Positions 9,101-17,440 of a stretch of DNA of 22,200 nucleotides are shown piece by piece. Under the pieces are notes generated by a model. The model searched no databases. It had not been told where the DNA came from and saw only the letters and a program-made list of their open reading frames with translations. Origin of the DNA: Apostichopus californicus (lineage: Eukaryota; Echinodermata; Holothuroidea; Aspidochirotida; Stichopodidae); assembly GCA_020650975.1 (NCBI GenBank), contig JAIPMN010017777.1, positions 1,512 through 23,711 of the forward strand, written 5' to 3'. Position 1 is the first letter of the stretch. Each line of letters opens with the position of its first letter. The translations under genes and the position numbers were made by a program.

Positions 9101-12100
9101 GAGGTGTTGAAACATACTCTTTGCTGAAATGAATTTTTTTTGAGAATTTTATTTGTTTAGTTTAACCATTGAAATATATATTTGGTGTTTTTCTCATGTG
9201 AATTCCAAAAGCAGCTTGTAGTGTTTGCTAATCAAATATTCACCTTCTTACTCGAGTCAAAGAATGCACTGTTACAATGTATTTACTTCGTTCAACCATT
9301 TGTATAGATATTTCCTGTTACTAAATAAAGAGGACACAAACCCAATGTCACCTACAAAAGCAGGGTACAATTTGGTGTGTTCGAATAGAGGCTATCCGAC
9401 CAATATAAAGACATAGTACAAGAAATTCAACAACACATTCAAGTATAAGCTTGATAATAAATTTAATTCTTCAAAGTTACATCTTCCTTTAATTAATAAT
9501 TGGGTATAATGCTAAATTATCAATACCTTTGATTCAAATATTTCCCAGGTAAAAGCATAGAGTTCAGGTACTACGCAACCTTGAAACCATTTGCACGACA
9601 TTTAACAAATGTTGGGTGTTTCTGTATAGATTGTGTTTTACACTGTAACGCTTACTCAATACCCCAGCGGTTTGCTTACCCTAGAAAAGCTAAGTAATAC
9701 CTATAGGTTTTACAACATAATATTAGGAGTGGTTTCTTGTGAACACGATATTAAGAGTTCAAAGTTCAACGACGTTCCATTGTCCAACGCTTCTCAGTAA
9801 TTTTTTTATGTTCTTGTAGCCATATAGATGTTTACACCAGTCAGTTAAGGTTGATAAGGCTGAAAGTAACAGGTGGGATCCAAATTAATCCCAAACGGAT
9901 GTACAAGTGGCACTGCTGTATTAAACAAGAAAGCAAACCCAAAACTTTTGAATTCCAATTCACAATGCAATATTATGTGCTTTCATTTCAACCTAGTGTT
10001 TATGATTTTCCTATTTCCACGTTTCCAAAATAATAGCATAAAATTAATGAAATGTGGAAGATATTTGCGGCCAATAAATTCAACTTAAAAGATTTTGAAA
10101 AATTCCTATTTCAACATTTCTAAAATAATAACTTCAGGCCGCTAGTGGATGAATAATTTACCACAAATTACCCATCACTTTAGTCGTTCCAGTTAATTTT
10201 ACATTTTGTTAAACTCATTTCAAATATAAACATAACTTTACTTCCATACGCTTGCGAAAAAGTTTTACTGCCACATGTCATACAGCTTCGAAGAATGGGT
10301 GTGGCATAATAAAATTATATCTTTTAATTGCAATAATTCACTAATATAACACAATTGATCACCTTTTATGCATGCTATATTCTCACTACCAAAATAAAAC
10401 TGCACCTTAATTGTGGTCTTCAAAGTCCTGGCTTAATTTGTATCCCTTTAACATTGTTTAATTACCCTATAGCAATTCAACATATTTACCAAATAGTGTT
10501 TACTGTAAACACAGGTTTAATGTCAAAGTTCTACTTACAATGATATCATATTGTCGTCCCTAGGCAGGCCCTGTTGTACAGCTGCAGTGATATACGTCAC
10601 TTTCAAATACTGCCACAAAACAGCTGCCCTCATCAGACTATCAGATTCTGGTACCCAGACGACCCTTCTCAACACACTTCTTGCCAACAATGAATTCCAA
10701 ATTCACACTATTATGGCCCTAGGCTAATATGGGCTTTTCAAAAACGAACTATATCCCATGCTATGTGTTGAAACGGAAAAAATAATAGAGCGCCTTACCA
10801 AGAGAGACACATCAAATCATATGACTCCTTACAGCATGATGTTTCTGCTAAGAGTGAGGTGTTTGCTCCAAACTAGCCTACATGAATTGGCTAATCCATT
10901 GTGCAGAAAATACTTCGCATCTATTAGCGCAGATTGTAAAGAAATTATTTTGCAGATCTATTAGCACAGATAGTAAGATCACCTGGACATTGAGCAATTC
11001 TATAGCATTCTCAATCTACCCATACACCTGTCTATATAATGCTGGCAAATTCCTACTACATAGCCACCATCACTGTACTAGATCTGAATAGTTCCCTGGA
11101 TTAAAAGTTTGAGTACACAAAGGCCTGATTACTCACACAAAAGATGGCCCAGCTTACTATCACCATAGTAAAATACAATGGCATATCAACTCTTTATGTG
11201 ACACCCAATTATAGTCTTTACTTTACAAGACCGAGATCTTGGTGGAAAAGAGATACCCTTGCAGTTATTTCTTGTGTTGATATGGTGACATCACTATGTT
11301 CCGATGTCTCTATGTTCCGACGTCTCTTTGTTCCAACAAAAAGAAAAATTCGGAGCAATTTTTTTCTATCCCAAATTTGGAAATTTTTTTTTTGGAACTC
11401 AATTTTTTTTGCTACAACATTATATCGAACCAAATTTTTTGAGACTCAAATCCCCCTCCCCCCCCCCCCAAATTTTTTTTTCGGGTAGCAAGCAATTTTT
11501 GGTCACAAGCACTGTTTGGGTCACAACAAATTTTAGGTCCAATTTTTTTATTGTAGAGGGGGGGGGGGGCGATTTTGTCCCAAAAAATTTTGGTCACAAA
11601 AATATTGGGGTTTGAAAACTTGTTTTCTTGGTACAAACGTTATTTTGGATAAAAAAAATTGTTCCGAATTATTTCTTTTTGTCGGAACATAGAGATGTAA
11701 CCGTTGATATGTCCAGCTTACATTCCAGGTCATTAAGTCTTGCTCTGGTGTCTTCAATCCATTTTACAAATCTTCCTAAGTCTTTTTCTTCTTGTTTTCT
11801 TTCATCCAAAGCCCTATCAATGTATTTCTTGCCACATTACGTGAAGTTTAGGGTTTCAAAAATACTTTTTCGATTAACTCAGCGACAAGATCCGCATTCT
11901 CCTTTATCTGGATGGACATGCCAGATGCCATTGTGGGTGGCCAACAGAGTATTTGATCCAGGCTGTGCTAGGCTGAAGTATGACTCTGCATATGAAGAAG
12001 TGTGTAGGCTGTGTGTCCTGTAGATAGGATACAGGATATAGGCCTGAGTTTCACAAAGAACAATTTTGGAAAGGTGTAAATTCCACTACTTTTCTTTGTT

Positions 12101-15100
12101 ACAATTGTGTGAATTGTGGTAACATGTTACAGAACTTCTTGAATAAACTCAAGTGCACGGCTAAGATCACTCTCGTCTTCCAAAGGCTTTCAGAGGAAGA
12201 AACAAGCTTACAGTTTGCAGAGATCGCCTGCATCGCCATCAGTCTTGTGTTAATTAAGTGTTACAAATGATATTTTCATTAGTGAGCTTCAATATTGTAG
12301 ATTCAACATTTGTAAAAGTTATCTCCATTACAGATAATAAAAACTGTAATCAAATATAGACATGTTTATACCTCTGGTTGGTTTGCGCAGAGTGCTCTAT
12401 GTCCGGTGGAGAGAGCGAAGTATTGGCGAGAATTAGTTCAGACTAGTGGAACACTAGTAGTTGTTACTCAGAGTTTCACGCGTTTGAGCGATCATCAGAC
12501 AACATTTGCGATCCCTTAGCTCTGGGAAGAAGATATTTATGACACTTACCTGTATCACAAATATCCATATATGATGGTTGGGTTTATGTCTTCTTTAATG
12601 TTTCTACCTTTTTGAAATTTTTTCGAATTTTACCTTCCTATCGATAAATTTGCAGGTGTGGAACTAGTCCTATTTGATATTCCGTTCCCGATAAAAGGCG
12701 ACGACGACATCATAAATGCCTACAGTAAGGCACTGGAGGAACATCCAGGCATCAAGATAACCGTCATAGATCACATTTCCAGTGATACAGCGATACTCTT
12801 CCCTGTTAAAGCACTGGTCGATCTGTGTCACAAACATGACGTCCTCGCAGTTATCGATGGCGCCCACACACCTGGACAGATCAAGCTAACTCTTGAAGAT
12901 TACGGGGCAGATTATTATGTCGGTGAGTTCTAGAGGTCTATAAGCCCCACAAACCCCCATCCACCACCACAAACACCCCCCCCCCCACCATCACGCCCAC
13001 CCACCCCCACCATCAAGCCCCAATCACCCTCAAGATAAAATTCTTTTGATAAATAATCAAAAACCACTTTGCAACATATTAGTGCAGACTATAGATTTCA
13101 TGAAGTGAATATTTTAAAGCCTAATTCAGCATTCTCGACGGTCTAACGAATCTGTTGTTGTTTCTTATAATCATGACCATCATCAGAGATCATGCGAATG
13201 AAAAATTAAAACAAAGCCGTTCCTGTTTGTGTACAAAAATAGACTAAATCAAAACTACACTGTATAAAATGTTGCCCCCAAAGGGAATGAGGGCGGCATT
13301 GAAGAACTTGGCATGCATGGACTGCGTATGTCTGACCTGATTCATTTGTATCGCATAGGATTTGTCATAGGGGTTCTACTTGTAAGGTAGGTATGTAAAA
13401 TACATTTATGAGTATTTGAATGAGAACTTTTATTTCAGAATACATAAATATTACATGTGTTCCTTATACGTCTTCTGTCGTGCAAGCTGTTATTTTCATT
13501 ATAGATATATTTCCATTTTTGTTTGTATTTAAAGCCAACTTACGTAACCCCTATCAAATAATGGTACTAACCAAAGCTTCAGTACATTGACTATTGTACA
13601 GGGTCACCAAATTCTGTATTAGACACAACATATTTTAACATTTAAAGACATGTTGACTACATCATATTATCAACATTTACAATATTAATAGTACCAAGTA
13701 CATTTTTAATGTTCCTTTGATAATTTTTATTCGACCTGTTGAACGTTTTCGTCTAACGTTGACAAACAGTACAGACCCTACAATTTTAGAAATAGCAACC
13801 ATTCTGAGAAATGACGGTCTGCGGTCGCTGGCCAAAAGGTTTTAACACTTCTGGTCTCAACCTGTCCCTTAAAAAACATATCAGTAGCAGAAGGAATGGA
13901 TTGAAGGGACATAATTAACAATCAAAACTACAGTATGAAATGTTTCCGAAAAGGGAATGAGGGCGGTATTGAAGAACTTAGCATGCATAGACACCTTATT
14001 TGTGACCTAATTAACTTGCAGGTGACATTGCAAAGGTCCTACCTGTACCGAGTTAGATTTGTCACAGGGTTCCTCCATGTAATACGTAAGGTTGGCATAT
14101 AATGTAGTTTTTTTGAGTAGTCGAATGAGAACAGAAACAAAAAAATATGTGAGCGCCGACTTTGCAATCCACAGTCCCCCGCACAATTTTTTCAAGGTCG
14201 GTATAATAATAAGAGTGACTCCATAGTTTTTCAGTTTGGGAAACTAAAAATTGCCTGGAGTCATCAAGAATCATACTGCATATTGAAACTAGTACATTAT
14301 GATTGTGCAGTTGTTGTCAGGGATCGTCGGTTAGGTTATCTTTATAATGAAATGCATGAGGCTTTTCTTATTCTCCAATTCAGGTAATCTTTGTAAATGG
14401 ATGATGATCCCTCAGAATGCGGCCTTTCTGTGGGTGCATCCAAAACATCAAGATGAAACCAAGCCCTTGATAACCTCTCATACGGTCTATGCCGCACACT
14501 TTAGAGACCGTTTTTACCCACCCATGACGAAAGACCGTATTTGTCACATCTTGGTGAAGGACGCAATTGAGTTTTACGAGGAACTAGGAGGCTTGGTAAG
14601 CACAACACTAGGTGCTATACAATTAAGAGAAATTTTATTTGCGATTATATAAATATTTTAAGTTTGTAATTATTTATGAATACATCTGGCGAGGATAAGG
14701 CATCTGATACCATCACAAACATGCAGTGTAAGTGAAAATGCCTTTATGTTTCATCACTGGCTAAATGTTTCATTTCGCATGTCAGTCAGTGCATATCGCT
14801 ACTGTATGTGTTGAAAACTTGTTAGTAAAATATCTGGTACCATGGTGTTTGATGCCAAAATGTTGAGAGTTTGAACATATGAATCTGAAGCTTGTCATAA
14901 GTTTTATACAGTATACCAGCCCGCAACCCACCCCACCCGTCACCCCCACCACCCCTCTTAGTACCTACTCCAAAGACGCACTCAGCAATAATGTAAGGAA
15001 CCTGTTAAGACATTCATGACATTGAATGTTCTCTTCTGAAATTAAAATTGCATTCAAAAAATTTTGTCGTTCGTATTCGAATACAGCAACAAGTATTTAA

Positions 15101-15940
15101 CGTGAACATTTGAAATAACAACTAATCAATTTCCAACGTTGTTAGAAAATAGTCATAATAACACGGTAGGCTGTTAGCCTAACCGACACAGAATAACCAG
15201 TTGAACACTTCTGCATTGGTTGATCACAATGTAAAAAGGGGGACAATGTGCTCAAAGATGTTGTACAAATATATGAATTGGGTAATGGGAATGTTGAATT
15301 ATGGGAAGATTGGAATTTATACTTTATCATGCGTATATTCATTTAAAACATGATACGACAATGGGTTTAATAACATAATAACTTCATTGCTAGGATATCA
15401 AAGCCTTATACAATTTTTGTGACCAAATTTTTTCTGAAACATTTTTTCGGACCAAATTTTTTTTGAGACCCAACCAATTTACTTGACGTTCTTCTCATTT
15501 GAGCCTTAAACGTTTGTCTCGATCACATTTGCACCATTTTCCAGGAGGCTATCGCAACGAGAAACGCGAATATGGTAACAGAGGCGGCTGCGATGCTAGC
15601 CGAAGCATGGGGCACTCCCCACCTTGAAGTGACCCAAGATGTACGAGCGCCTCATATGGCCGTGATCGGACTTCCAAAGGACCTAACGGAGGCATACGTG
15701 AATAATACCGCGGTGGATCTGTACTACGACCTCCTGAAGGAGGGGTTGTCTCTGCGAGTCAGTAGCATCGGTGAAGATTACTGGTGTCGAATCTCCTGCC
15801 ATGTATGGAACGACTGGGACGACTTTGAGCGAGTCCGTGACAACGTGGCCAAGCTGGCCAAGAACAGCAAGGTGAATACAGGAGAGAAGATACGCCCACC
15901 CTACTTCCTTCCTCACTCTGTCATGGACCAGAAAAAATGA
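2951..15940 (+). CDS. Membrane-anchored class V PLP-dependent aminotransferase-like enzyme, six coding exons
   Basis: The spliced exons are 2951-3186, 5763-5905, 8931-9047, 12656-12922, 14384-14595 and 15545-15940. They give 456 residues with all phases compatible. The ATG at 2951 is the first Met of the open exon and has A at -3. Residues 8-30 form one hydrophobic segment followed by KRRK (31-34), so the positive-inside rule predicts a cytosolic catalytic domain. The rest matches the isopenicillin N epimerase / cysteine-lyase-like branch of class V in order: FCNSGS (60-65), NTSTG (123-127), a conserved IDH (203-205), DGAHTPGQ (233-240), GNLCKW (255-260, PLP Schiff-base lysine K259), MTKD (302-305, in place of the usual GTRD) and CRISCHVWN (406-414, carboxylate-binding Arg region at R407). 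The substrate cannot be read from sequence; desulfhydrase, epimerase or sulfoxide-lyase-type chemistry are all possible. A paralogous first exon lies head to head at 882-1105. Confidence 0.88.
3240..4805 (-). mobile_element. Decayed, 5'-truncated non-LTR retrotransposon (CR1/Jockey-like reverse transcriptase)
   Basis: On the - strand, reading leftward, reverse transcriptase motifs appear in the expected order but in shifted frames. FLDFQKAFDKVPH and SGVPQGSV fall at about 4786-4600. FADDANC, the catalytic F/YADD box, falls at about 4530-4510. The thumb-side segment with RPHLEYAVQAWNPY and KVQRRATR falls at about 4180-4060. After an interruption come LEFRRLRGD (near 3615) and a WNGLPEEVV-like C-terminus (near 3430). 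No single open frame remains, and the endonuclease half is missing beyond about 4805. Repeat A (3667-4006) sits inside the C-terminal part, so it inserted later. It lies in intron 1, antisense to the host gene, and is surely inactive. Confidence 0.85.
3667..4006 (-). repeat. Dispersed repeat A, copy 2, nested in the retrotransposon
   Basis: This is the reverse complement of the repeat at 2308-2573 and 5351-5670. In its own orientation it starts near AAACTTTCTGTTGCTTGCAA and ends at a perfect 18-bp palindrome, ACACCCTTTAAAGGGTGT (3667-3684). Retrotransposon coding homology is present on both sides, so this copy dates from after the retrotransposon. A clear target-site duplication was not resolved. 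Confidence 0.78.
4806..4984. other. Intron 1 sequence without a visible feature
   Basis: This lies between the truncated retrotransposon and the next TG-rich repeat. No coding or repeat structure is apparent. Confidence 0.35.
4985..5350 (+). repeat. Dispersed TG-rich repeat with GGTCA motifs, copy 2
   Basis: It resembles 1919-2262. A TG-rich start is followed by GTGTGACGCCTTGCTTGTAT, ACGATATCTCAACAAGAAGG and then a run of GGTCA words. A second half repeats CCTTGTAAGCACAATATCTC. It contains AGGTCA-A-AGGTCA at 5243-5255, a perfect DR1 nuclear-receptor half-site pair. It adjoins repeat A copy 3, the same order as at 1919-2573, so the two blocks may move or have been duplicated together. Confidence 0.6.
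5351..5670 (+). repeat. Dispersed repeat A, copy 3
   Basis: It starts GTTAACTTTCCGTTGCTTGC and ends TTCACACCTTTTAA. It shares the full block order with the copies at 2308-2573 and 3667-4006. It lies within intron 1, about 90 bp before the exon 2 acceptor. Confidence 0.8.
5763..5905 (+). CDS. Coding exon 2: family N-terminal helix and NTSTG motif
   Basis: The acceptor is TTGTTTTCCAG, ending at 5762. The exon completes E79, encodes residues 80-126 and gives the first base of G127. The donor GTATAG at 5906 is weaker than the others but leaves the frame exactly continuous with exon 3. The segment includes the LLAEFVGAKVENI helix and IDNTSTG, matching the N-A/T-T-x-G PLP phosphate-contact motif of class V enzymes. 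Confidence 0.85.
5928..6551. mobile_element. Candidate DNA element with terminal inverted repeats
   Basis: The left end CTTAAAGCAGCATTTTTCG (from 5928) matches the reverse complement of the right end, CTTAAAGCAGCATTTTGCG (ending 6551), at 18 of 19 positions. About 620 bp of AT-rich, non-coding sequence lies between. I found no clear target-site duplication. The size and lack of ORFs fit a non-autonomous transposon in intron 2. It contains the hairpin at 6237-6263. Confidence 0.5.
6237..6263. repeat. Perfect 10-bp hairpin
   Basis: CCAGGGAGTT (6237-6246) and AACTCCCTGG (6254-6263) pair perfectly around a 7-base loop. TACAAC follows the right arm and also precedes the left arm. It is probably a structural part of the surrounding element. 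Confidence 0.6.
6552..7129. other. Intron 2 sequence without a visible gene
   Basis: AT-rich sequence with a short G/C-rich imperfect hairpin around CCCCCAGGAGGGGG (about 6797-6810) and A-runs. No exon or RNA gene is visible. Confidence 0.4.
7130..7800 (+). repeat. Dispersed TG-rich repeat with GGTCA motifs, copy 3
   Basis: It begins with a TG-rich tract and GTATGTGACGCTTTGGCTTG. Several degenerate sub-repeats of the form CCTTGTAAAC-AAGATAACTCAA..TTGG follow, with GGTCA words spaced between them. It includes a perfect DR1, AGGTCA-A-AGGTCA, at 7533-7545 and a near match at about 7310-7322. It is the longest of the three copies in this window. Confidence 0.6.
7801..8930. other. Remainder of intron 2, no visible gene
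   Basis: No coding exon or RNA gene is recognisable. The text CATCCAGGAA(G/A)TAAA plus TGCTTCAAAT-AT occurs twice (about 7852-7882 and 7946-7980), a short diverged direct repeat. The tract ends in the exon 3 acceptor CCATTTTGTAG. Confidence 0.45.
8931..9047 (+). CDS. Coding exon 3: PLP-binding domain, SPGDKILL segment
   Basis: The acceptor ends at 8930 and the donor GTAAGC starts at 9048. The exon completes G127, encodes residues 128-165 and gives the first base of G166. The block TQKYSPGDKILLCSFAYPAV matches the family pattern of LKPGDEIL followed by an aromatic or His position that usually stacks on the PLP ring (here the SFAY region, about 147-150). Confidence 0.87.
9048..11290. other. 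First part of intron 3, no visible gene
   Basis: About 2.2 kb of AT-rich sequence. Short open frames have no recognisable domain and no splice-bounded homology to the gene family. A small internal duplication, TCTATTAGC(G/A)CAGAT, occurs at 10919-10933 and 10957-10971. I see no other structure. Confidence 0.45.
11299..11697. repeat. Low-complexity element with inverted ends
   Basis: The left end (about 11299-11365, with GTTCCGACGTCTC, CAACAAAAAGAAAAATTCGG and AGCAATTTTTTT) is the inverse of the right end (about 11650-11697, AAAAAATTGTTCCGAATTATTTC then TTTTTGTCGGAACATAGAGA). The interior is built from words like GGTCACAAA, CCAAATTTTTTT and GGGACAAAAT, with a 12-base C run (about 11457-11468) and a G run (about 11559-11569). 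A related fragment occurs at 15418-15478. Open frames through it are artefacts of base composition. Confidence 0.65.
11700..12060 (-). pseudogene. Decayed coding-like frame of unknown family
   Basis: On the - strand, one frame reads from about 12060 down to about 11650 with only two stops in coding-like text: a TGA near 11884 and a TAA near 11838. The upper part includes ESYFSLAQPGSNTLLATHNG and then IWHVHPDKGECGSCR. The lower part is highly charged and helical (ALDERKQEEKDLGRF, FVKWIEDTRARLNDLECKL) and looks like a coiled coil. The TGA and TAA could each derive from CGA or CAA by one substitution. The frame runs into the inverted-repeat element at 11697. I do not recognise the family. It could be a transposon-gene relic, a gene fragment, or chance. 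Confidence 0.3.
12061..12655. other. End of intron 3, no visible gene
   Basis: No coding segment or repeat was recognised. The tract closes with the exon 4 acceptor AAATTTGCAG. Confidence 0.45.
12656..12922 (+). CDS. Coding exon 4: core of the PLP domain (IDH and DGAH motifs)
   Basis: The acceptor ends at 12655 and the donor GTGAGT starts at 12923. The exon completes G166, encodes residues 167-254 and gives the first base of G255. It holds VELVLFDIPFPI, VIDHISSDTAILFP (202-215) and AVIDGAHTPGQI (230-241). D233 is expected to contact the PLP pyridine nitrogen and H236 the ring region. The family usually reads D-H-V-x-S-P-T, whereas this protein has S-S-D-T. This is the best conserved exon, and it confirms the family on its own. 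Confidence 0.92.
12946..13034. repeat. C-rich pyrimidine/purine-skewed simple repeat after the exon 4 donor
   Basis: A C-rich stretch of CCCAC, CACCAC and ACCCCC words with an 11-base C run starts about 25 bp after the splice donor. It is probably low-complexity sequence. Confidence 0.7.
13241..14133. repeat. Pair of diverged direct repeats in intron 4
   Basis: Copy 1 (about 13241-13432) and copy 2 (about 13921-14133) share AAAACTACA.TGTA..AAATGTT, AAAGGGAATGAGGGCGG.ATTG, AAGAACTT.GCATGCAT, GACCT.ATT, ATTTGTCA..GGGTTC and TTGAGT..TCGAATGAGAAC in the same order. Copy 2 has an extra insertion of about 30 bp in its middle. No coding sequence is visible. The 13435-13920 interval between them shows nothing I can assign. 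Confidence 0.7.
14384..14595 (+). CDS. Coding exon 5: PLP lysine and dimer-interface motif
   Basis: The acceptor TTCTCCAATTCAG ends at 14383 and the donor GTAAGC starts at 14596, in phase 0. The exon completes G255 and encodes 256-325. NLCKW (256-260) matches the family N-L-H-K-W, so K259 is the Schiff-base lysine. AAFLWV (267-272) follows as expected. At 302-305 the protein reads MTKD where the family has GTRD. The Thr and Asp are kept while Gly becomes Met and Arg becomes Lys. The exon ends in AIEFYEELGGL, the usual helix. Confidence 0.9.
14596..15544. other. Intron 5, no visible gene
   Basis: It contains a C-rich simple tract (about 14922-14957) and, at 15418-15478, a fragment GTGACCAAATTTTTTC..GGACCAAATTTTTTTTGAGAC that resembles the low-complexity element at 11299-11697. 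The rest shows nothing assignable. Confidence 0.5.
15545..15940 (+). CDS. Coding exon 6: C-terminal small domain and stop
   Basis: The acceptor CCATTTTCCAG ends at 15544 in phase 0. The exon encodes residues 326-456 and TGA at 15938-15940. It starts EAIATRNANM, continues the large-domain helix and enters the C-terminal domain. CRISCHVWND (406-415) matches the family R-I-S-x-x-x-Y-N motif, with R407 the expected substrate-carboxylate Arg and Trp replacing the usual Tyr. The DDFERVRDNVAKL helix follows, then a short basic tail (…VMDQKK). The exon is more GC-rich than its flanks, as expected for coding sequence here. Confidence 0.92.
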   Translation, partial: EAIATRNANMVTEAAAMLAEAWGTPHLEVTQDVRAPHMAVIGLPKDLTEAYVNNTAVDLYYDLLKEGLSLRVSSIGEDYWCRISCHVWNDWDDFERVRDNVAKLAKNSKVNTGEKIRPPYFLPHSVMDQKK

Positions 15941-16020
15941 CCTGGGTGCCATCTTAGTTTTGTCTGCTAGTGTGTGTGTCGAGTAACTGTTTACTTCTTG
16001 ATCTCCATATTGTGATTTTA

Positions 16021-16026
16021 ATTAAA
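16021..16026 (+). terminator. Poly(A) signal ATTAAA
   Basis: A canonical variant hexamer lies 81 nt after the stop codon, giving a short 3' UTR. It lies just before the tandem duplication that starts at 16034, so the expected cleavage zone falls inside repeated DNA. Confidence 0.55.
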
Positions 16027-16033
16027 GAATAGT

Positions 16034-16256
16034 ATGAAGTTTATAACTTAGTTTACTCTGTTAAGTTCTATTAAGTCCCATAAGGCATTCCTTGAAGGTA
16101 AGGTATTAATAACTTTCTCACAATCGATGATAAAGGGCAATTATGAAGTTTATAACATAGTTTACTCTGTTAAGTTCTATAAAGTCCCATACGGCATTCC
16201 TTGAAGGTAAGGTATTACTAATTTTCTCACAATCGATGATAAAGGGGCAATTTTTT
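16034..16256. repeat. Tandem duplication, 109 bp x 2
   Basis: Copy 1 (16034-16142) and copy 2 (16143 to about 16256) both start ATGAAGTTTATAAC.TAGTTT and end CACAATCGATGATAAAGGG. They differ at only a few positions (for example TTAAGTC/AAAGTC, ATAAGG/ATACGG, TAATAAC/CTAATTT), so the duplication is fairly recent. Confidence 0.9.
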
Positions 16257-16274
16257 TGAGCATGTTGTAAAACT

Positions 16275-16335
16275 TTGCACACTTATCATAGGTATCACTT
16301 ATCATATCACATAGGTATCACTTATCATAGGTAGA
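16275..16335. repeat. Short tandem array of CACTTATCATAGGTAT units
   Basis: CACTTATCATAGGTA occurs near 16279 and again near 16319, with shortened variants between. Low-complexity local duplication. Confidence 0.7.
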
Positions 16336-16591
16336 CCTAATTTTAGTCTAATTTAGGGACATCCTGTGTTGTATTGAAACAGATAACGTCATACAGGTAC
16401 AGCCAAATATCATTGATTTTCTTCGTTTGGTGTGGGGACATCAGGGATATGTACGTGTATTATACAATATGGTTAGAGTGCTACATCGTTACAATCCAAC
16501 AACGAATGTCACTGTAAGCATAAAACTATATAATTCGTAGACTATTCCACACTAACACTGAAAAAAATATATATTCTCCCTCAAAAGGCAG

Positions 16592-16778
16592 ATGTTTTGG
16601 CATTTTTAGGTCCGTTAATATGTACAATATAAAGAATTTACAATTATGCATGATATTCATACTTTTATACTTATATAGGACTATATGTTTGGCATTGTTA
16701 GGTCTGTGAATTAGTACAGTATATATCATCCAATTATGCATGATATTCATACTTTTATACTTATATAGAACTATATTA
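16592..16778. repeat. Tandem duplication, about 93 bp x 2
   Basis: Both copies start ATGTTT(T)GGCATT.TTAGGTC and share a perfect CAATTATGCATGATATTCAT followed by ACTTTTATACTTATATAG (16641 and 16731). A - strand open frame with repeated text spans both units and is a by-product of the duplication. Confidence 0.88.
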
Positions 16779-16989
16779 TGTGTATTAAGCATTTGATAGG
16801 AGTTTTATAAGTGTCACAGTTAGACTGTCAATATTTTGAAATATTTTTTGGACTTCAAACGACAACGGGTAATTAGAAAAATAACTAATATGAATAAATT
16901 AGCTATGAACTATTTTAATGCATAAATATGTCTTGCCAAATAAGGTTCTGAAAAGTAAGGGTGAAATAAACGAGGCCCTGGTTGGGATA

Positions 16990-17440
16990 CAGGGGTTTAA
17001 GGTAGCATACGCCTGTTAAAATCCCCATTGACTTACACACTATATCATAAAAGAAATGTGGTCTCTAAGTCTAGATAGAAGTCCTCACTAGCTAAACCCT
17101 ACCCATCACTGGATAGCTGACAAGTTGGCCATTCATGGCACCATCAATTTTCCATATCATTACCATGCAGATTTTATTGCTATGAGAGCCCGAGGTTTTC
17201 GTCACTTGTAAACAAACCTTACTCGGTAGTAATCAATTTTGGTACGCTGCTCCTGGGAGGCCTAGAGGGGTCTAACATTACCTCAATTTACACAATTATT
17301 GCACCACATGTACTTCATTGCACCACATGTACTTCATTGCACAACATATTCTTCATGATAACATATTAAAAAAAAGACGTTCTCGTGATGCTGTTTGGCA
17401 TTTTTTCGTCTAATAGGAGTATGCCACCCTAAGACCCCAG
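16990..17440. mobile_element. Candidate DNA element with imperfect terminal inverted repeats of about 30 bp
   Basis: The left end reads CAGGGGTTTAAGGTAGCATA then CGCCTGTTAAAA. The reverse complement of the right end reads CTGGGGTCTTAGGGTGGCAT then ACTCCTATTAGA. Most positions match. The roughly 450 bp interior has no coding capacity. Ends beginning CAGGG recall hAT-type elements, but I find no 8-bp target duplication, so the superfamily is unassigned. It includes the small tandem array at 17298-17354. Confidence 0.5.
17298..17354. repeat. Tandem array, 19 bp x 3
   Basis: ATTGCACCACATGTACTTC occurs perfectly at 17298-17316 and 17317-17335, with a diverged third unit at 17336-17354. Confidence 0.92.

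Noticed and set aside
11144..11636. Several overlapping open frames in both strands
   Set aside because: They come from T-rich and C/G-run low-complexity sequence in the inverted-repeat element.
12670..12867. - strand open frame opposite exon 4
   Set aside because: It is a shadow of the best conserved coding exon.
14596..15544. A missing exon between exons 5 and 6
   Set aside because: The phase-0 junction joins GGL to EAI exactly as the family helix expects, and no homologous segment is seen in the intron.
2951..15940. Reading the gene as an inactive pseudogene because of the changed motifs
   Set aside because: All six exons are open, all splice sites are GT-AG, all phases agree and the PLP lysine is present.
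15683..15952. - strand open frame opposite exon 6
   Set aside because: It is a shadow of the C-terminal exon.
16526..16792. - strand open frame with internally repeated text
   Set aside because: The repetition only reflects the roughly 93-bp tandem duplication.
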